Assembly (NCBI RefSeq): GCF_036108815.1
Contig: NZ_CP107985.1
Coordinates: forward strand, 558,001 to 622,000
Source of the DNA: Streptomyces sp. NBC_00353
GTDB lineage: Bacteria > Actinomycetota > Actinomycetes > Streptomycetales > Streptomycetaceae
Direction: 5' to 3'
DNA length: 64,000 nt
Of this stretch, positions 43,882-53,383 are shown piece after piece. Position 1 is the first letter of the stretch. Each line of letters opens with the position of its first letter. The notes under the pieces were generated by a model, which worked only from the letters and a program-made list of their open reading frames with translations, ran no database searches and was not told where the DNA came from. Made by a program: the position numbers and the translations under genes.

Positions 43882-46800
43882 TCAGCCGGCTTTAGTCCCC
43901 GCCCCGCAGCGGCCGCAGTGAGCGTCCAGCGACTTCTCGATCACGCCGGCCAGCGCCTCGGCCTGGTCCTGGAGGAAGTAGTGGCTCCCCGCTGGAATCA
44001 CAGCGAGGTCGACGCTGCTGCTGAACCGGTCCCACAGCCGGACTCCGCGACCGTATCCGGCGGTCATCGGGTCGGCGGTGCCCGCGATGAACGTGATCGG
44101 TGTCGAGAGCGGAGTGGGTGGTTCTGCGGGCTCGCTCAGCCATGGCTCGGTCCCGCGCGTCCACACGTCGGCGAAGTAGCGGCCGCCCTCGGTCACATCG
44201 TGGCGGAAGGCACGCATCACGAACGCGATGGTCTCGTCGTCGACCTCTGTGCCGAACCCGCCGATGGATCGCAGGTAGCGCACCTCCGCCTCGTCGGCAT
44301 CGGGCATGCTCCCCCGGGTCGTCCCCACTGTCCGCGCACCGACCCGGAGCCACCCGCGCTGCACCAGCGCCGCCAGCACCCGCTGCATTGCACGGCCGAT
44401 GCGGCGTGGCTCGTAGAACGGGTACGAGGCCCCCAGGAACAGCCGCTCGACCGGTCGTCCCGCGGCTTCGACCTGGCGGACGACCTCGACGGCCAGCGCC
44501 ACTCCCACGCAGTGCCCGTAGACCGCGACCGGGCCGGGCGGCAGCGCCAGCACGGCCGCGGCGCACTCACCGGCGATGGCGTCCACGGAGCGCAACTGGG
44601 GATCGCTTCCCGGCTCGTGTCCCGGCAGCGTCACCGCCTGGAGCGAGACATCAGAGGACAGTTGGCCGGCGAGGGCACGGTAGGCGATGGCGCTGCCGCC
44701 GCCGAACGGCACGCACACCAGGTTCGTTCCGGGCTGCGTCCGCGGCGGCGCCAGGCTCAGGAGCATGCTCGAGGCGGAGGCCGGCGACTCCAGCGCAGCG
44801 GCCAGCCCTCGCACGGTCGGGTGCGTGGTGATCAGCGGGACCGTCGCCCCGTCGATCTGACGGATCGCGCGGACCGCGTCGAAGGATGTCCCGCCGAGCT
44901 GGAAGAAGTCGCTGTCACGCTCGATCGACTGCACCCCGAGCACGGACTCGAAGGCGGCGGCAACCGCCTTCTCGCCCGCGGTCTCCGGTCCGCTCCACGG
45001 GCGACCGCCCGACAGCTGCACCTCTCGGCGCGGATCGGGCAGCTTCGAGCGGTCGAGCTTTCCGTTGCGGTTCAACGGCATCGCATCGAGGACGGTCACC
45101 GTCGCCGGCACCATGAAGCGCGGCAGCCGGTCGGCGAGGTGCTCCCTCAGCCGCGCAGACAGCTCCGCACGGTCGGCCTCGCCGTCGACGGCGGTCACGT
45201 ACGCCGCGAGCTCGCGGTGCTCACCGCGCGCATGCACCGTGACCGCACTCTCGCGCACGGCGCGGTGCTCGGCCAGGGTGTGCTCCACCTCGCCGAGTTC
45301 GATCCGATAGCCGTTGATCTTCACCTGGTGGTCGATGCGGCCGAGGAACTCCAGGGAGCCGTCGGCCAGCCTCCTTACCTTGTCGCCCGTGCGGTACAGC
45401 CGTTCGCCGGAGCCCGCCAGCGGATGCGCGACGAACGTGGCCGCGGTGAGTCCGGGCCGTCCCACGTAACCGGTCGCGAGCTGGACTCCCCCCAGATACA
45501 GCTCTCCCGGCACCGACCGCGGCGCCTCCGCGAGCCGACCGTCCAGGACATGGGCCCGCACGTTCGCCACCGGCCGGCCGATGGGGACCACACCCGGAGG
45601 GGCTGTTCCGGCACAGTCCCACCACGTCACATCCACCGCGGCCTCGGTCGGCCCGTACAGGTTGTGCAGCTCCACCTGCGGCAGGGTCTGTGCGAACCGG
45701 CGGGTGAGGCCGTGAGGCAGGGCCTCACCGCTGCAGAGCACCCGGCGCAGGTCCGGCAGCTCAACGGCGCCGGGGTCGTCGACGAACAGTTCCAGCATCG
45801 ACGGCACGAAGTGGGCTGTCGTCACTCGTTCGTCGGCAAGGATCCTGGCCAGGTAGGCGGCGTCCTGGTGCCCTCCGGGGCGGGCCAGCACCATGACCGC
45901 ACCGGTGGTCAGGGGCCAGAACAGCTCCCACACCGAGACGTCGAAGCCGAAGGGAGTCTTCTGCAGCACACGGTCATCCGGTGTCAGACCGAAGGTGTCC
46001 TGCGCCCACAGCAGTCGGTTGAGGATCGCTTCATGCGTGACCGCAACGCCCTTCGGACGTCCGGTGGATCCGGATGTGTAGATGACGTACGCCAGGTCAG
46101 AGCCCTGCACCGGCACCGGTGTCCGGCTCGTGCCAGGCTCCTGCGGCCGCAGGGGGCTGACGACCCGAGTCGCGCCGAGGCGGCGTGCGAGCGTCGCCAG
46201 GTCAGGCTGTGCGATCACCACCCCGGCCCCGGCGTCGGCGACCATGAACGACAAGCGTGCCTCGGGAAGCGACGGCTCCAGCGGCAGGTACGCCGCGCCC
46301 GCCAACTGTGCGCCGAGGACCGCGACCACGAGGTCGCGAGAGCGTTCGAGACAGACCCCGACCGTCGATCCGTGACGTACCCCTGCGTCGGTCAGCGCCG
46401 CGGCCACGGCGCATGACCGGTCCCACAGCTCGGCGTAGCTGAGCACGCCCTCCTCCGCCACCACCGCGGGCGCGTCAGGCGTCTGCTCCACCCACCGCTG
46501 CACCAGTGCGGGCAGGCACGTCCCGCCGTCGCCGTAGCGGGCGAAGCTCCCGGACGCCGCTGGGTCTGCCTGCCCGTGTCGCGCGAGGCCGGAGGCGACA
46601 GCGCCGATCCTCGCCTCTCGCGTCAGCCCCGTCAGGGCCGTCCGGAACGCGCCGAGGATCTCCTCCACGTCGCGGGAGCCGATACGGTCGCGGTGATACA
46701 GCGCACGCAAGGTGGATGCCGCGGTGACGAAGACGGTCAAGGGCTCGCTGGTCTTCTCGAAATCCGTCAGCCCGCGCAGCGACAGCTGCTGTGCGTCGGT

Positions 46801-47898
46801 GCTGTCGCCGAAGTCAACGGGGTAGTTCTCCAGGACCAGCAGGCTGTCGAACAGCGGCTCGGTCGCCGTCACCCCCGTCCAGGACTTGATCTGGGCGAGC
46901 GGACTGAACTCGAAGCGGCGCGCCGCCGCGTGCAGCGCCTGGACCTCTCGCAGCCACTCCCCCACATCACGGTCCATGGGGACCGTCAGCTGCAGCGGGA
47001 GGCTGTTGACGAAGCTGCCGACCATCCGCTCCACCTGCGGCAGCAGCGCGGGCCGGCCCGAGCAGGCAACCCCGAACCGTACGTCGGATCCTCCGCTGAA
47101 GCACTCCACCACGAGAGCCCAGGCCGCCAGCATCAGCGTGCCCGGCGTGACACCGTGTCGAGCGGCGGTCCGGCGCAGCGCAGCGCTCAGCTCCTCGCCC
47201 AGCACGAGGTTGTGCTCGTCGATGACCGAGGGCGGACCGTCCGGCGCACTCGGCTGCAGAGGACCCAGCCTGTCGAATGCGCCGGCGTCGCCGAGGGTCT
47301 CGGTCCAGAACTCCCGTGCCGCGTCCAGGTCCTGCTGATGGAGCCATGCGATGTAGTCGCGGTAGGGCGGAGCGGGCGCCGGCGGCGGCGCCCCTGTGGT
47401 GAGGCTGAGGTAGCGGCCGACGACCTCCCCGATGACCAGCGGCACCGACCAGCCGTCGACCGGCAGCATGTGGTGGGTCCACACCACGAGGTGCCGCTCG
47501 GCGCCCAGGCACACCAGGTCAAGGCGGAGCAGGGGTGCCTGCGCGGGGTCGAACCCTGCCGCCCGCTCAGCCGCGAGCAGCTGCTCCGCCTTCTCGTCCT
47601 GCAGGGCCGTGTCCAGACCGGACCAGTCGTGGCGGCGCAGCTCAACGGGCACCTGGCGGTGCACGACCTGCAGGGGCGTGTCCATGCCCTCCCAATGGAA
47701 GGAAGTGCGCAGGGCCGGGTGCGCGCGCACGGTCTGCTGCCAGGCGGTCTCCAGCGCCTGTGCATCGAGCGGCCCGTCGACGGCGAAACTGTGCTGCGCC
47801 AGGTACGTGTCGGAGTCTCCGTCATAGAGGCAGTGCAGCAGCATGCCCTGCTGCAGCGGTGACAGCTCGTAGACGTCCTCCACTTGCTCCGCGCTCAC
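43882..47898 (-). CDS. NRPS module C-A(Ser)-T-TE
   Basis: A 1338-residue terminal module. The start is GTG 47898, overlapping the upstream NRPS stop (GTGA). C domain: the expected HHxxxDG reads THHMLPVDGWS near residue 143, so the second His is Met when aligned to the DG. A domain: YVIYTSGSTGRPKG near 609; residues FDVSVWELFW, HFVPSML, VLCSGEAL and HNLYGPTEAAVD give the code D-V-W-H-L-S-L-V-D, essentially the serine code. T domain: FFQLGGTSFDAV near 998. TE domain: YGHCVGVAL near 1128, with Cys in the nucleophile position; the catalytic His is probably in GSHYFL. It adds L-Ser and releases the product. Confidence 0.93.
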   Translation of the reverse strand: MSAEQVEDVYELSPLQQGMLLHCLYDGDSDTYLAQHSFAVDGPLDAQALETAWQQTVRAHPALRTSFHWEGMDTPLQVVHRQVPVELRRHDWSGLDTALQDEKAEQLLAAERAAGFDPAQAPLLRLDLVCLGAERHLVVWTHHMLPVDGWSVPLVIGEVVGRYLSLTTGAPPPAPAPPYRDYIAWLHQQDLDAAREFWTETLGDAGAFDRLGPLQPSAPDGPPSVIDEHNLVLGEELSAALRRTAARHGVTPGTLMLAAWALVVECFSGGSDVRFGVACSGRPALLPQVERMVGSFVNSLPLQLTVPMDRDVGEWLREVQALHAAARRFEFSPLAQIKSWTGVTATEPLFDSLLVLENYPVDFGDSTDAQQLSLRGLTDFEKTSEPLTVFVTAASTLRALYHRDRIGSRDVEEILGAFRTALTGLTREARIGAVASGLARHGQADPAASGSFARYGDGGTCLPALVQRWVEQTPDAPAVVAEEGVLSYAELWDRSCAVAAALTDAGVRHGSTVGVCLERSRDLVVAVLGAQLAGAAYLPLEPSLPEARLSFMVADAGAGVVIAQPDLATLARRLGATRVVSPLRPQEPGTSRTPVPVQGSDLAYVIYTSGSTGRPKGVAVTHEAILNRLLWAQDTFGLTPDDRVLQKTPFGFDVSVWELFWPLTTGAVMVLARPGGHQDAAYLARILADERVTTAHFVPSMLELFVDDPGAVELPDLRRVLCSGEALPHGLTRRFAQTLPQVELHNLYGPTEAAVDVTWWDCAGTAPPGVVPIGRPVANVRAHVLDGRLAEAPRSVPGELYLGGVQLATGYVGRPGLTAATFVAHPLAGSGERLYRTGDKVRRLADGSLEFLGRIDHQVKINGYRIELGEVEHTLAEHRAVRESAVTVHARGEHRELAAYVTAVDGEADRAELSARLREHLADRLPRFMVPATVTVLDAMPLNRNGKLDRSKLPDPRREVQLSGGRPWSGPETAGEKAVAAAFESVLGVQSIERDSDFFQLGGTSFDAVRAIRQIDGATVPLITTHPTVRGLAAALESPASASSMLLSLAPPRTQPGTNLVCVPFGGGSAIAYRALAGQLSSDVSLQAVTLPGHEPGSDPQLRSVDAIAGECAAAVLALPPGPVAVYGHCVGVALAVEVVRQVEAAGRPVERLFLGASYPFYEPRRIGRAMQRVLAALVQRGWLRVGARTVGTTRGSMPDADEAEVRYLRSIGGFGTEVDDETIAFVMRAFRHDVTEGGRYFADVWTRGTEPWLSEPAEPPTPLSTPITFIAGTADPMTAGYGRGVRLWDRFSSSVDLAVIPAGSHYFLQDQAEALAGVIEKSLDAHCGRCGAGTKAG

Positions 47899-50800
47899 TC
47901 GGCCTGCCTCTCGGCGAGCCTGCCCAGCAGGCCGTCGAGCTGGGCCCGGTCGACGCGTGCGAGCGGGAAGTCCGCCGTCGCGCCTTCCGGGTCCACCGCG
48001 CCAATCAGCGAGCGGAGGTGAGCGGCGTGGCGCAGGCACAGGCGCTCCATGGTCGCGGCGTCGTGCCGCAGCTCGCCGTACTCCCAGGCGACGGCGAGTT
48101 CACCGTTACGCACGCCGGCGCGCACCTCGAGCGGATAGGGCCGCAGCTCGGAGGGGCTGCGATCGCCGCCGATGGTCTCCGCGGCAACGGCGAAGGTACC
48201 GGACGCAGGTTCCACGGCCTTGCCCGTGTAGGCGAACGAGATTTCGACCGGCGCCGCCTGCAGCGGCTCGCGCCCCTGGCGCAGCAGCTGCCAGCCGGTT
48301 CCGCCCGCGGGCACGGCGCGCAGCGTCTCCTTGACGGTGCGGAGCGTTTCCTCTCCGGCAGCATGCAGGAGCAGCGGGTGTGCGGGGCTGAACCAGCCGA
48401 TGGTGCGCGTCACGTCGACGTCGTCGAACAGCTGCGCCCGGTCGTGGCGGACGACATCGACGAGGTGGCGCTCGGCGCCGGTCCACTCCTCGAGTGTGCG
48501 GGCCAGCGCCGCGAGCAGCAGTTCCTCGACTGTGCAGGCCAGCCGATCGGGCGCCGCGAGCAGGGTCGCGGTCGCGGCCGGATCGAGGCGCGCGGTGGCG
48601 GTCCGGGAGCCGGCTTCGGTGTCGGGACCGCGCTGATCCGGGTGGTCCTCAGACAGCCGTCTGCGCTGCTTCTCCCCGGGATCTCCGGTCACCACCTCGC
48701 ACCAGTACGGGCGTTGGCCCTGTACGGACTCCGATGACGCATAGGAGGCGAGCCTGCGTGCCCAGGACTGCCATGACGTGGTCTTCGGCAGGAACCGCAG
48801 CGGCTCACCGGCCGACAACTGCACCACCGCGGTCTCCAGGTCCTCGAGGAGGATCCGCATGGACGCCGTGTCGGCCACCAGCCGGTGGACCACCACGGCC
48901 AGCTGGTCCGCGCGCCCCTGACCGGGTCGCAGCAGCGCGACCCTGATCATCGGCCCGACCGCGGGATCGAGGCTGCGCTGCAACTCCGCACAGACCTCGG
49001 CGGTCCGCAGATCCGGGTCCCGGTCGGAGGAGAGGTCGTAGTACGCGAACGGAGTCTCGTCACCGCGCGGGGCGATGCGCGACCGGGTCCGGGCCCCCGC
49101 GAGCAGCAGCCGCTGACGCAGCCCGTCATGGTGCCCGAGCACCGCTTCGGCGGCCGCGCGCAGCACCTCCGGATCGACCTCGACCGCCAGGTCCAGCAGC
49201 ACCGAGAGGTTCCACTGTGCGGGCTGTGCCAACTCAGCCGTACAGAACGCGTGCTGGGTCGGTGCAAGGGGTGCGGGGCCCGTGACGTCCGCCTGCTCGG
49301 CGTCGACGGTGCGGCCGGCCTCGACGACCACGGCGAGCTGGGCGACCGACGGGTTCGCGAAGAGGTCGTACGGGGTCAGCCGCAGTCCCGCCTGCTGCGC
49401 CTGGGCAACCACCTGGATGGCGAGGATCGAGTCTCCGCCGACCTCGAAGAAGTTGTCGTCGACACCGATCTGTGCGATGCCCACGACACCGGCGACGATC
49501 CCGGCCAGCGCCTGTTCCGTCGCCGACTCCGCTGCGCGGAAGCCTGCTGCGCTCACCGCGTCCTCGCGGCTCGGGGCGGGCAGGCGCGCGCGGTCGATCT
49601 TGCCGTTCGCGTTGAGCGGCAGCTCCTCTATCTCGACGAACGCCGAGGGGACGAGGTAGGAGGGAAGCCGTTCGAGGAGAAAGTCCCGCAGCCCGGCGGC
49701 GACACCGGCCATGCCGGCCGACGGCACCACATGGGCAAGCAGCCGGCGGTCTCCCGGGGCAGGCTCATGGGCCGTCACCACGGCCTCTGCGACCCCGGGA
49801 TGGTCAGTGAGGGCCGATTCGACCTCGGTGGGCTCGACGCGGAAGCCGCGGATCTTGACCTGCGTGTCCACCCGGGAGTGGAATTCGAGGTTGCCGTCCG
49901 TGCGGCGGCGCACCAGGTCGCCCGTGCGGTAGACCCGCTCGCCCGGCCGGGCCGGGTCCGCGACGAAGCGCTGTGCGGTGAGGCCCGGGCGCCCCAGGTA
50001 GCCGCGGGCAAGGCTGACACCACCGATATAGAGTTCGCCCACGCCGCCGTCCGGGACCGGCCGCATCCGCCGATCGAGGATGCGCAGGTCGGCCGACGGG
50101 AGCGGTGTGCCGATCGGCAGGTTCGGCCACTCCGTCTCCGGGTCGTCCGGGTCGAGCCTGAAGAAGGTGGAGCTGACCGTCGTCTCGGTGAGGCCGTACA
50201 CGTGGGCGAGTGGCACGCCGGTGCGCCGCCACATGGCGAGGCGCTCGGGCAGGACCCGCTCACCCCCGATGATCACCAGGCGCAAGTGTCTCGGGAGCTG
50301 CAGGCCGAGCCGGTCGATCTCGCGCGTCCACTCGTGCCAGTAGGCCGTCGGCAGCTCCATGACCGTCAGGTGCTCCCGCTCGATCAGCGCGGCAAGGTCG
50401 TCCTCCCCGCTGATCAGGTGTTTCGTCGGCATCACCACGGCGCCGCCAGCGAGCCAGGTCGGGAACAGCTCTTCGGCAAGGACGTCGAAGCCCGGGGAGG
50501 CGAACTGCAGGAACCGGTCGCCGCTGCCCAGGCCGAGCCGATCCACCACGTCGCGCGCGAACACCGCGAGCGACCGGTGTTCGATCACGGCGCCCTTGGG
50601 ACGGCCGGTCGATCCCGACGTGTAGACGACGTACGCCGCCGATGCCGGATCCGGCAGGTCGAGGTCGCCCTCGTCGCCCACCGGTGCGTAGCCCCCGTCC
50701 ATGAGGACGGTGGTCCACTCGCCAGCCCCTGGCCTGTCCGCCAGCGGCTCCTCGGTGACCAGTACCCGAACGTCGGCGTCGGCGAGCTGGAACGCCATGC

Positions 50801-52547
50801 GTTCCGGCGGGTATGTCGGGTCGATGGGCACGTACGCCCCGTGCGCCTTGAGTACGGCCAGGATCGCCACGGCCAGTGCCGGCGAACGGTCGACCAGGAC
50901 GCCGACGCGCGCGTCCCGCCGAACTCCTGCGGCCCGCAGCCGGTGGGCGAGCCGGTTCGCACGGCGGTTGAGCTCGGTGTAACTGGTCGCGACTCCGTCC
51001 CAGATGACCGCCGGGGCGTAGGGGGCAAGCCGCACCCTGCGCTGGAACTGCTCGATGAATCCGCTCACGTCGGACGAAACCGTCGGTTCGCTCTCCGCGG
51101 CGCCGGCCCTGAGCTCGACAGCCCAGACGGGTGTGTCAGGTGCGGTGACGAGGTGGTGGAGCACCCGCTGGAACTGCTCGGCCAGCAGCGCGACCGTCGC
51201 GGAGTCGAAGAGTTCGGACATGAAGTGCCACTGGATCTGCAGCGTCCCGGCGTTGGGCGTGACGTTGAGGGTGAGGTCGACCGAGGTCTTGGCCGGGGCT
51301 ATCGACACGGGTGTGATGCGCAGTCCCGGCAGGTCCAATGTCATGTCGGGCACGGTGAGTACGTTGATCCAGACCCGGCTGAACGAGGTGCGGGTCGACT
51401 CACGACCGAGATCGAGGCCCTCGGCTACCCGCTCGAAGGGGAGATCCTGGTGGTCGAGCGCGCTCGCCAGCGTCGCGTGTGCCTCACGTACGACTTGACG
51501 TAGCGTCAGGCCGTCGTGCATCCGCACCCGCAGCGGCAGCGGATTGGCGAAGCTGCCGATGAGCCGCTGGGTCTCCCCGCGGGTACGTCCCGACACGAGC
51601 GAGCCGACGACGACGTCGTCCTCACCCGAATAGCGGTTGAGCAGTACCGAGCACGCGGCGAGCAGCACGCCGAACAGCGAGGCGCCCTCCTGCTCGCCGA
51701 ACCGCTGGACGTCGGCCGCCAGCTCCTGCGGCAGGTGCGTGTCATACACGCCGCCCGCGTACGTCGGGCGCGCCGGACCGGGACGGTCGGCCGGCAGCGC
51801 CGGCTCGGCAGACATCCCCTTCAACTGCTTGTGCCAGTGCTGGACTTCGAGCTCCTCCCGCTCCTCGTCGCGCTCCTCGCGCTGCCACGCCGCGAAGTCC
51901 CCGAACTGGATGTCGAGCGGAGGAAGGTCCGCTGGGACGTCGCCGAGGCGGCTGCGGAACATCGCAGCCAGCTCCTCGACGATGATCGCCAGCGACCAGG
52001 CGTCCGAGGCCGCATGGTCGGCCGCGAACAGTGCGACATACACCTCCGCCTCCAGCCTGAGCAGCGTCACCCGCAGGCGCTGCGGATCGGCAGGGTCGAA
52101 AGGACGGGTCATGTCACGTCGAGCGAGCCGCGTGACCTCGTCGATCTGCCGGGCCGGCGCCATGTGTGTCAGGTCCACCACGGGCGTCGGCACCGGCGTC
52201 ACCGCCTGGACGGCCTGAACCGGTGTCCCGTTCCCGGCTAGGTCGATCGTCGTCCGCAGCACCTCGTGGCGCTCGATGATGTCGGTGAGAACACTGCTCA
52301 GCAGGATCAGATCGAGGCTGCCTTCCAACCTCAGGGCGCCGGTGATGTTGTTGACCGACCGGATCTGTCCGACCGCCCACTCCCGGTGCTGAGAGACACC
52401 CAGCGGGGTGGGGACGGAGCGGTCGCGTGGCACGATCCGGCCCCCTGCGCTCTCCCCGCGAGCGGCCGCACGGTCGGCCAGCCGAGCCTCGAGCACGGCC
52501 CGCTGCTCCGGCGGCAGTGCGGCGATCCGCGATTCCAAGTCGCTCAT
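47895..52547 (-). CDS. NRPS module C-A-T with a degenerate E domain
   Basis: A 1550-residue NRPS starting at ATG 52547 (AAGGAG upstream; ATGA overlap with the thioesterase gene). C domain: ADHAASDAWS near residue 180 keeps the second His and the Asp of HHxxxDG. A domain: YVVYTSGSTGRPKG near 645; pocket residues read D-V-E-E-I-G-V-V-S from GFDVLAEELFP, VMELPTAYW, IIGGERV and VYGLTETTVSS; two acidic residues suggest a cationic substrate such as capreomycidine. T: NFFEVGGDSILAIQ near 1039. The last 420 residues match an epimerization domain, but HHxxxD is VHRLVADTASM and EGHGRE is VRHDRA. Confidence 0.92.
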   Translation of the reverse strand: MSDLESRIAALPPEQRAVLEARLADRAAARGESAGGRIVPRDRSVPTPLGVSQHREWAVGQIRSVNNITGALRLEGSLDLILLSSVLTDIIERHEVLRTTIDLAGNGTPVQAVQAVTPVPTPVVDLTHMAPARQIDEVTRLARRDMTRPFDPADPQRLRVTLLRLEAEVYVALFAADHAASDAWSLAIIVEELAAMFRSRLGDVPADLPPLDIQFGDFAAWQREERDEEREELEVQHWHKQLKGMSAEPALPADRPGPARPTYAGGVYDTHLPQELAADVQRFGEQEGASLFGVLLAACSVLLNRYSGEDDVVVGSLVSGRTRGETQRLIGSFANPLPLRVRMHDGLTLRQVVREAHATLASALDHQDLPFERVAEGLDLGRESTRTSFSRVWINVLTVPDMTLDLPGLRITPVSIAPAKTSVDLTLNVTPNAGTLQIQWHFMSELFDSATVALLAEQFQRVLHHLVTAPDTPVWAVELRAGAAESEPTVSSDVSGFIEQFQRRVRLAPYAPAVIWDGVATSYTELNRRANRLAHRLRAAGVRRDARVGVLVDRSPALAVAILAVLKAHGAYVPIDPTYPPERMAFQLADADVRVLVTEEPLADRPGAGEWTTVLMDGGYAPVGDEGDLDLPDPASAAYVVYTSGSTGRPKGAVIEHRSLAVFARDVVDRLGLGSGDRFLQFASPGFDVLAEELFPTWLAGGAVVMPTKHLISGEDDLAALIEREHLTVMELPTAYWHEWTREIDRLGLQLPRHLRLVIIGGERVLPERLAMWRRTGVPLAHVYGLTETTVSSTFFRLDPDDPETEWPNLPIGTPLPSADLRILDRRMRPVPDGGVGELYIGGVSLARGYLGRPGLTAQRFVADPARPGERVYRTGDLVRRRTDGNLEFHSRVDTQVKIRGFRVEPTEVESALTDHPGVAEAVVTAHEPAPGDRRLLAHVVPSAGMAGVAAGLRDFLLERLPSYLVPSAFVEIEELPLNANGKIDRARLPAPSREDAVSAAGFRAAESATEQALAGIVAGVVGIAQIGVDDNFFEVGGDSILAIQVVAQAQQAGLRLTPYDLFANPSVAQLAVVVEAGRTVDAEQADVTGPAPLAPTQHAFCTAELAQPAQWNLSVLLDLAVEVDPEVLRAAAEAVLGHHDGLRQRLLLAGARTRSRIAPRGDETPFAYYDLSSDRDPDLRTAEVCAELQRSLDPAVGPMIRVALLRPGQGRADQLAVVVHRLVADTASMRILLEDLETAVVQLSAGEPLRFLPKTTSWQSWARRLASYASSESVQGQRPYWCEVVTGDPGEKQRRRLSEDHPDQRGPDTEAGSRTATARLDPAATATLLAAPDRLACTVEELLLAALARTLEEWTGAERHLVDVVRHDRAQLFDDVDVTRTIGWFSPAHPLLLHAAGEETLRTVKETLRAVPAGGTGWQLLRQGREPLQAAPVEISFAYTGKAVEPASGTFAVAAETIGGDRSPSELRPYPLEVRAGVRNGELAVAWEYGELRHDAATMERLCLRHAAHLRSLIGAVDPEGATADFPLARVDRAQLDGLLGRLAERQAE

Positions 52548-53383
52548 GTCGCCACTCCTTCGTTGATCGACCGTGACCCCGTTCCCTCCGGGGGAACCGA
52601 GGGCCATGTGTGCGCCGGCGGTCCGTCGAGCGTTCTGCCGATGGAGTCGATCACCTTTGCCTCGGATGCGGAGTCGAAGAAGTGTCCGCACGGCAGAACC
52701 TCCATCGAGAAGGCCGCCGTCGTCTCGTCCCGCCACGCCTGCATGCGATCCGGCCCCGACTCCGGGTCGTGCTCCCCGGCGAAGGCGTGAATCGGTATGT
52801 CGAGCAGCACTTCCGGGTGGAAGTCATGCGTACTCAGCACCGTCAAGTCCGCCTCCAGGACCGGCAGCAGAGCGGCCAGCAGACTCGCTTCCGCCAGCAC
52901 GGACGGCGGGGTTCCACCCATCTCCCGCACATAGCCCTCCAGCCCGTCGTCGCGGTCCTCCCAGAGCCAGTTCCCGTCGTCGAGAGCCGGCCCGCCGCTC
53001 GCGGACACGAACAGGGCACGGGGCCCCGGCAGTTCACGATCGCGCAGGGCATGCGCCAGCGCCCACGCCACGCGAGCGCCCATGCTGGATCCGTAGCAGG
53101 CGAACGGCTGCTCCGGAGACGGCGCCAGCACGTCGATCAGCTCCTCCACCAGCGGATCCATCCGGGCATGGCGTTCTTCGAGAAACCGATCCGCGCGCCC
53201 GGGAAGCTGAACGCCGATGACCTCCACCGACGGAAGCAGCGCGGGCCAATGGCGGAAGATCCCCGCACTCCCCCCGGCGTAGTGGAAGCAGAGGAGTTTG
53301 GTCGCCCCGGCGGGCAGGGGCGCGGCGAACCGCTTCAGCCAGAGCCGTTCCCGCTCCGTCGACGTACGCGCGGTGCCGCTCAT
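52544..53383 (-). CDS. Type II thioesterase (Ser type)
   Basis: A 279-residue alpha/beta-hydrolase of the NRPS type II thioesterase family. LLCFHYAGGSAGIFRHWPAL opens the fold, the nucleophile elbow is YGSSMGARVAW (GxSxG), Asp is in AGEHDPES and His in PCGHFF. Such enzymes clear wrong or stalled acyl groups from carrier domains, or release free-standing ones. It overlaps both neighbours by four bases (ATGA), so it is translationally linked to the Cys-type thioesterase before and the NRPS after. Confidence 0.9.
   Translation of the reverse strand: MSGTARTSTERERLWLKRFAAPLPAGATKLLCFHYAGGSAGIFRHWPALLPSVEVIGVQLPGRADRFLEERHARMDPLVEELIDVLAPSPEQPFACYGSSMGARVAWALAHALRDRELPGPRALFVSASGGPALDDGNWLWEDRDDGLEGYVREMGGTPPSVLAEASLLAALLPVLEADLTVLSTHDFHPEVLLDIPIHAFAGEHDPESGPDRMQAWRDETTAAFSMEVLPCGHFFDSASEAKVIDSIGRTLDGPPAHTWPSVPPEGTGSRSINEGVAT

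Noticed and set aside
43711..46416. A 901-codon plus-strand open frame opposite the serine NRPS module
   Set aside because: It lies antisense to clear NRPS motifs and has no recognisable domain; long antisense frames are expected at this GC content.
48885..51503. An 872-codon plus-strand open frame opposite the C-A-T-E gene
   Set aside because: It is a shadow of the NRPS A and C domains on the other strand, with no start signal or family motif.
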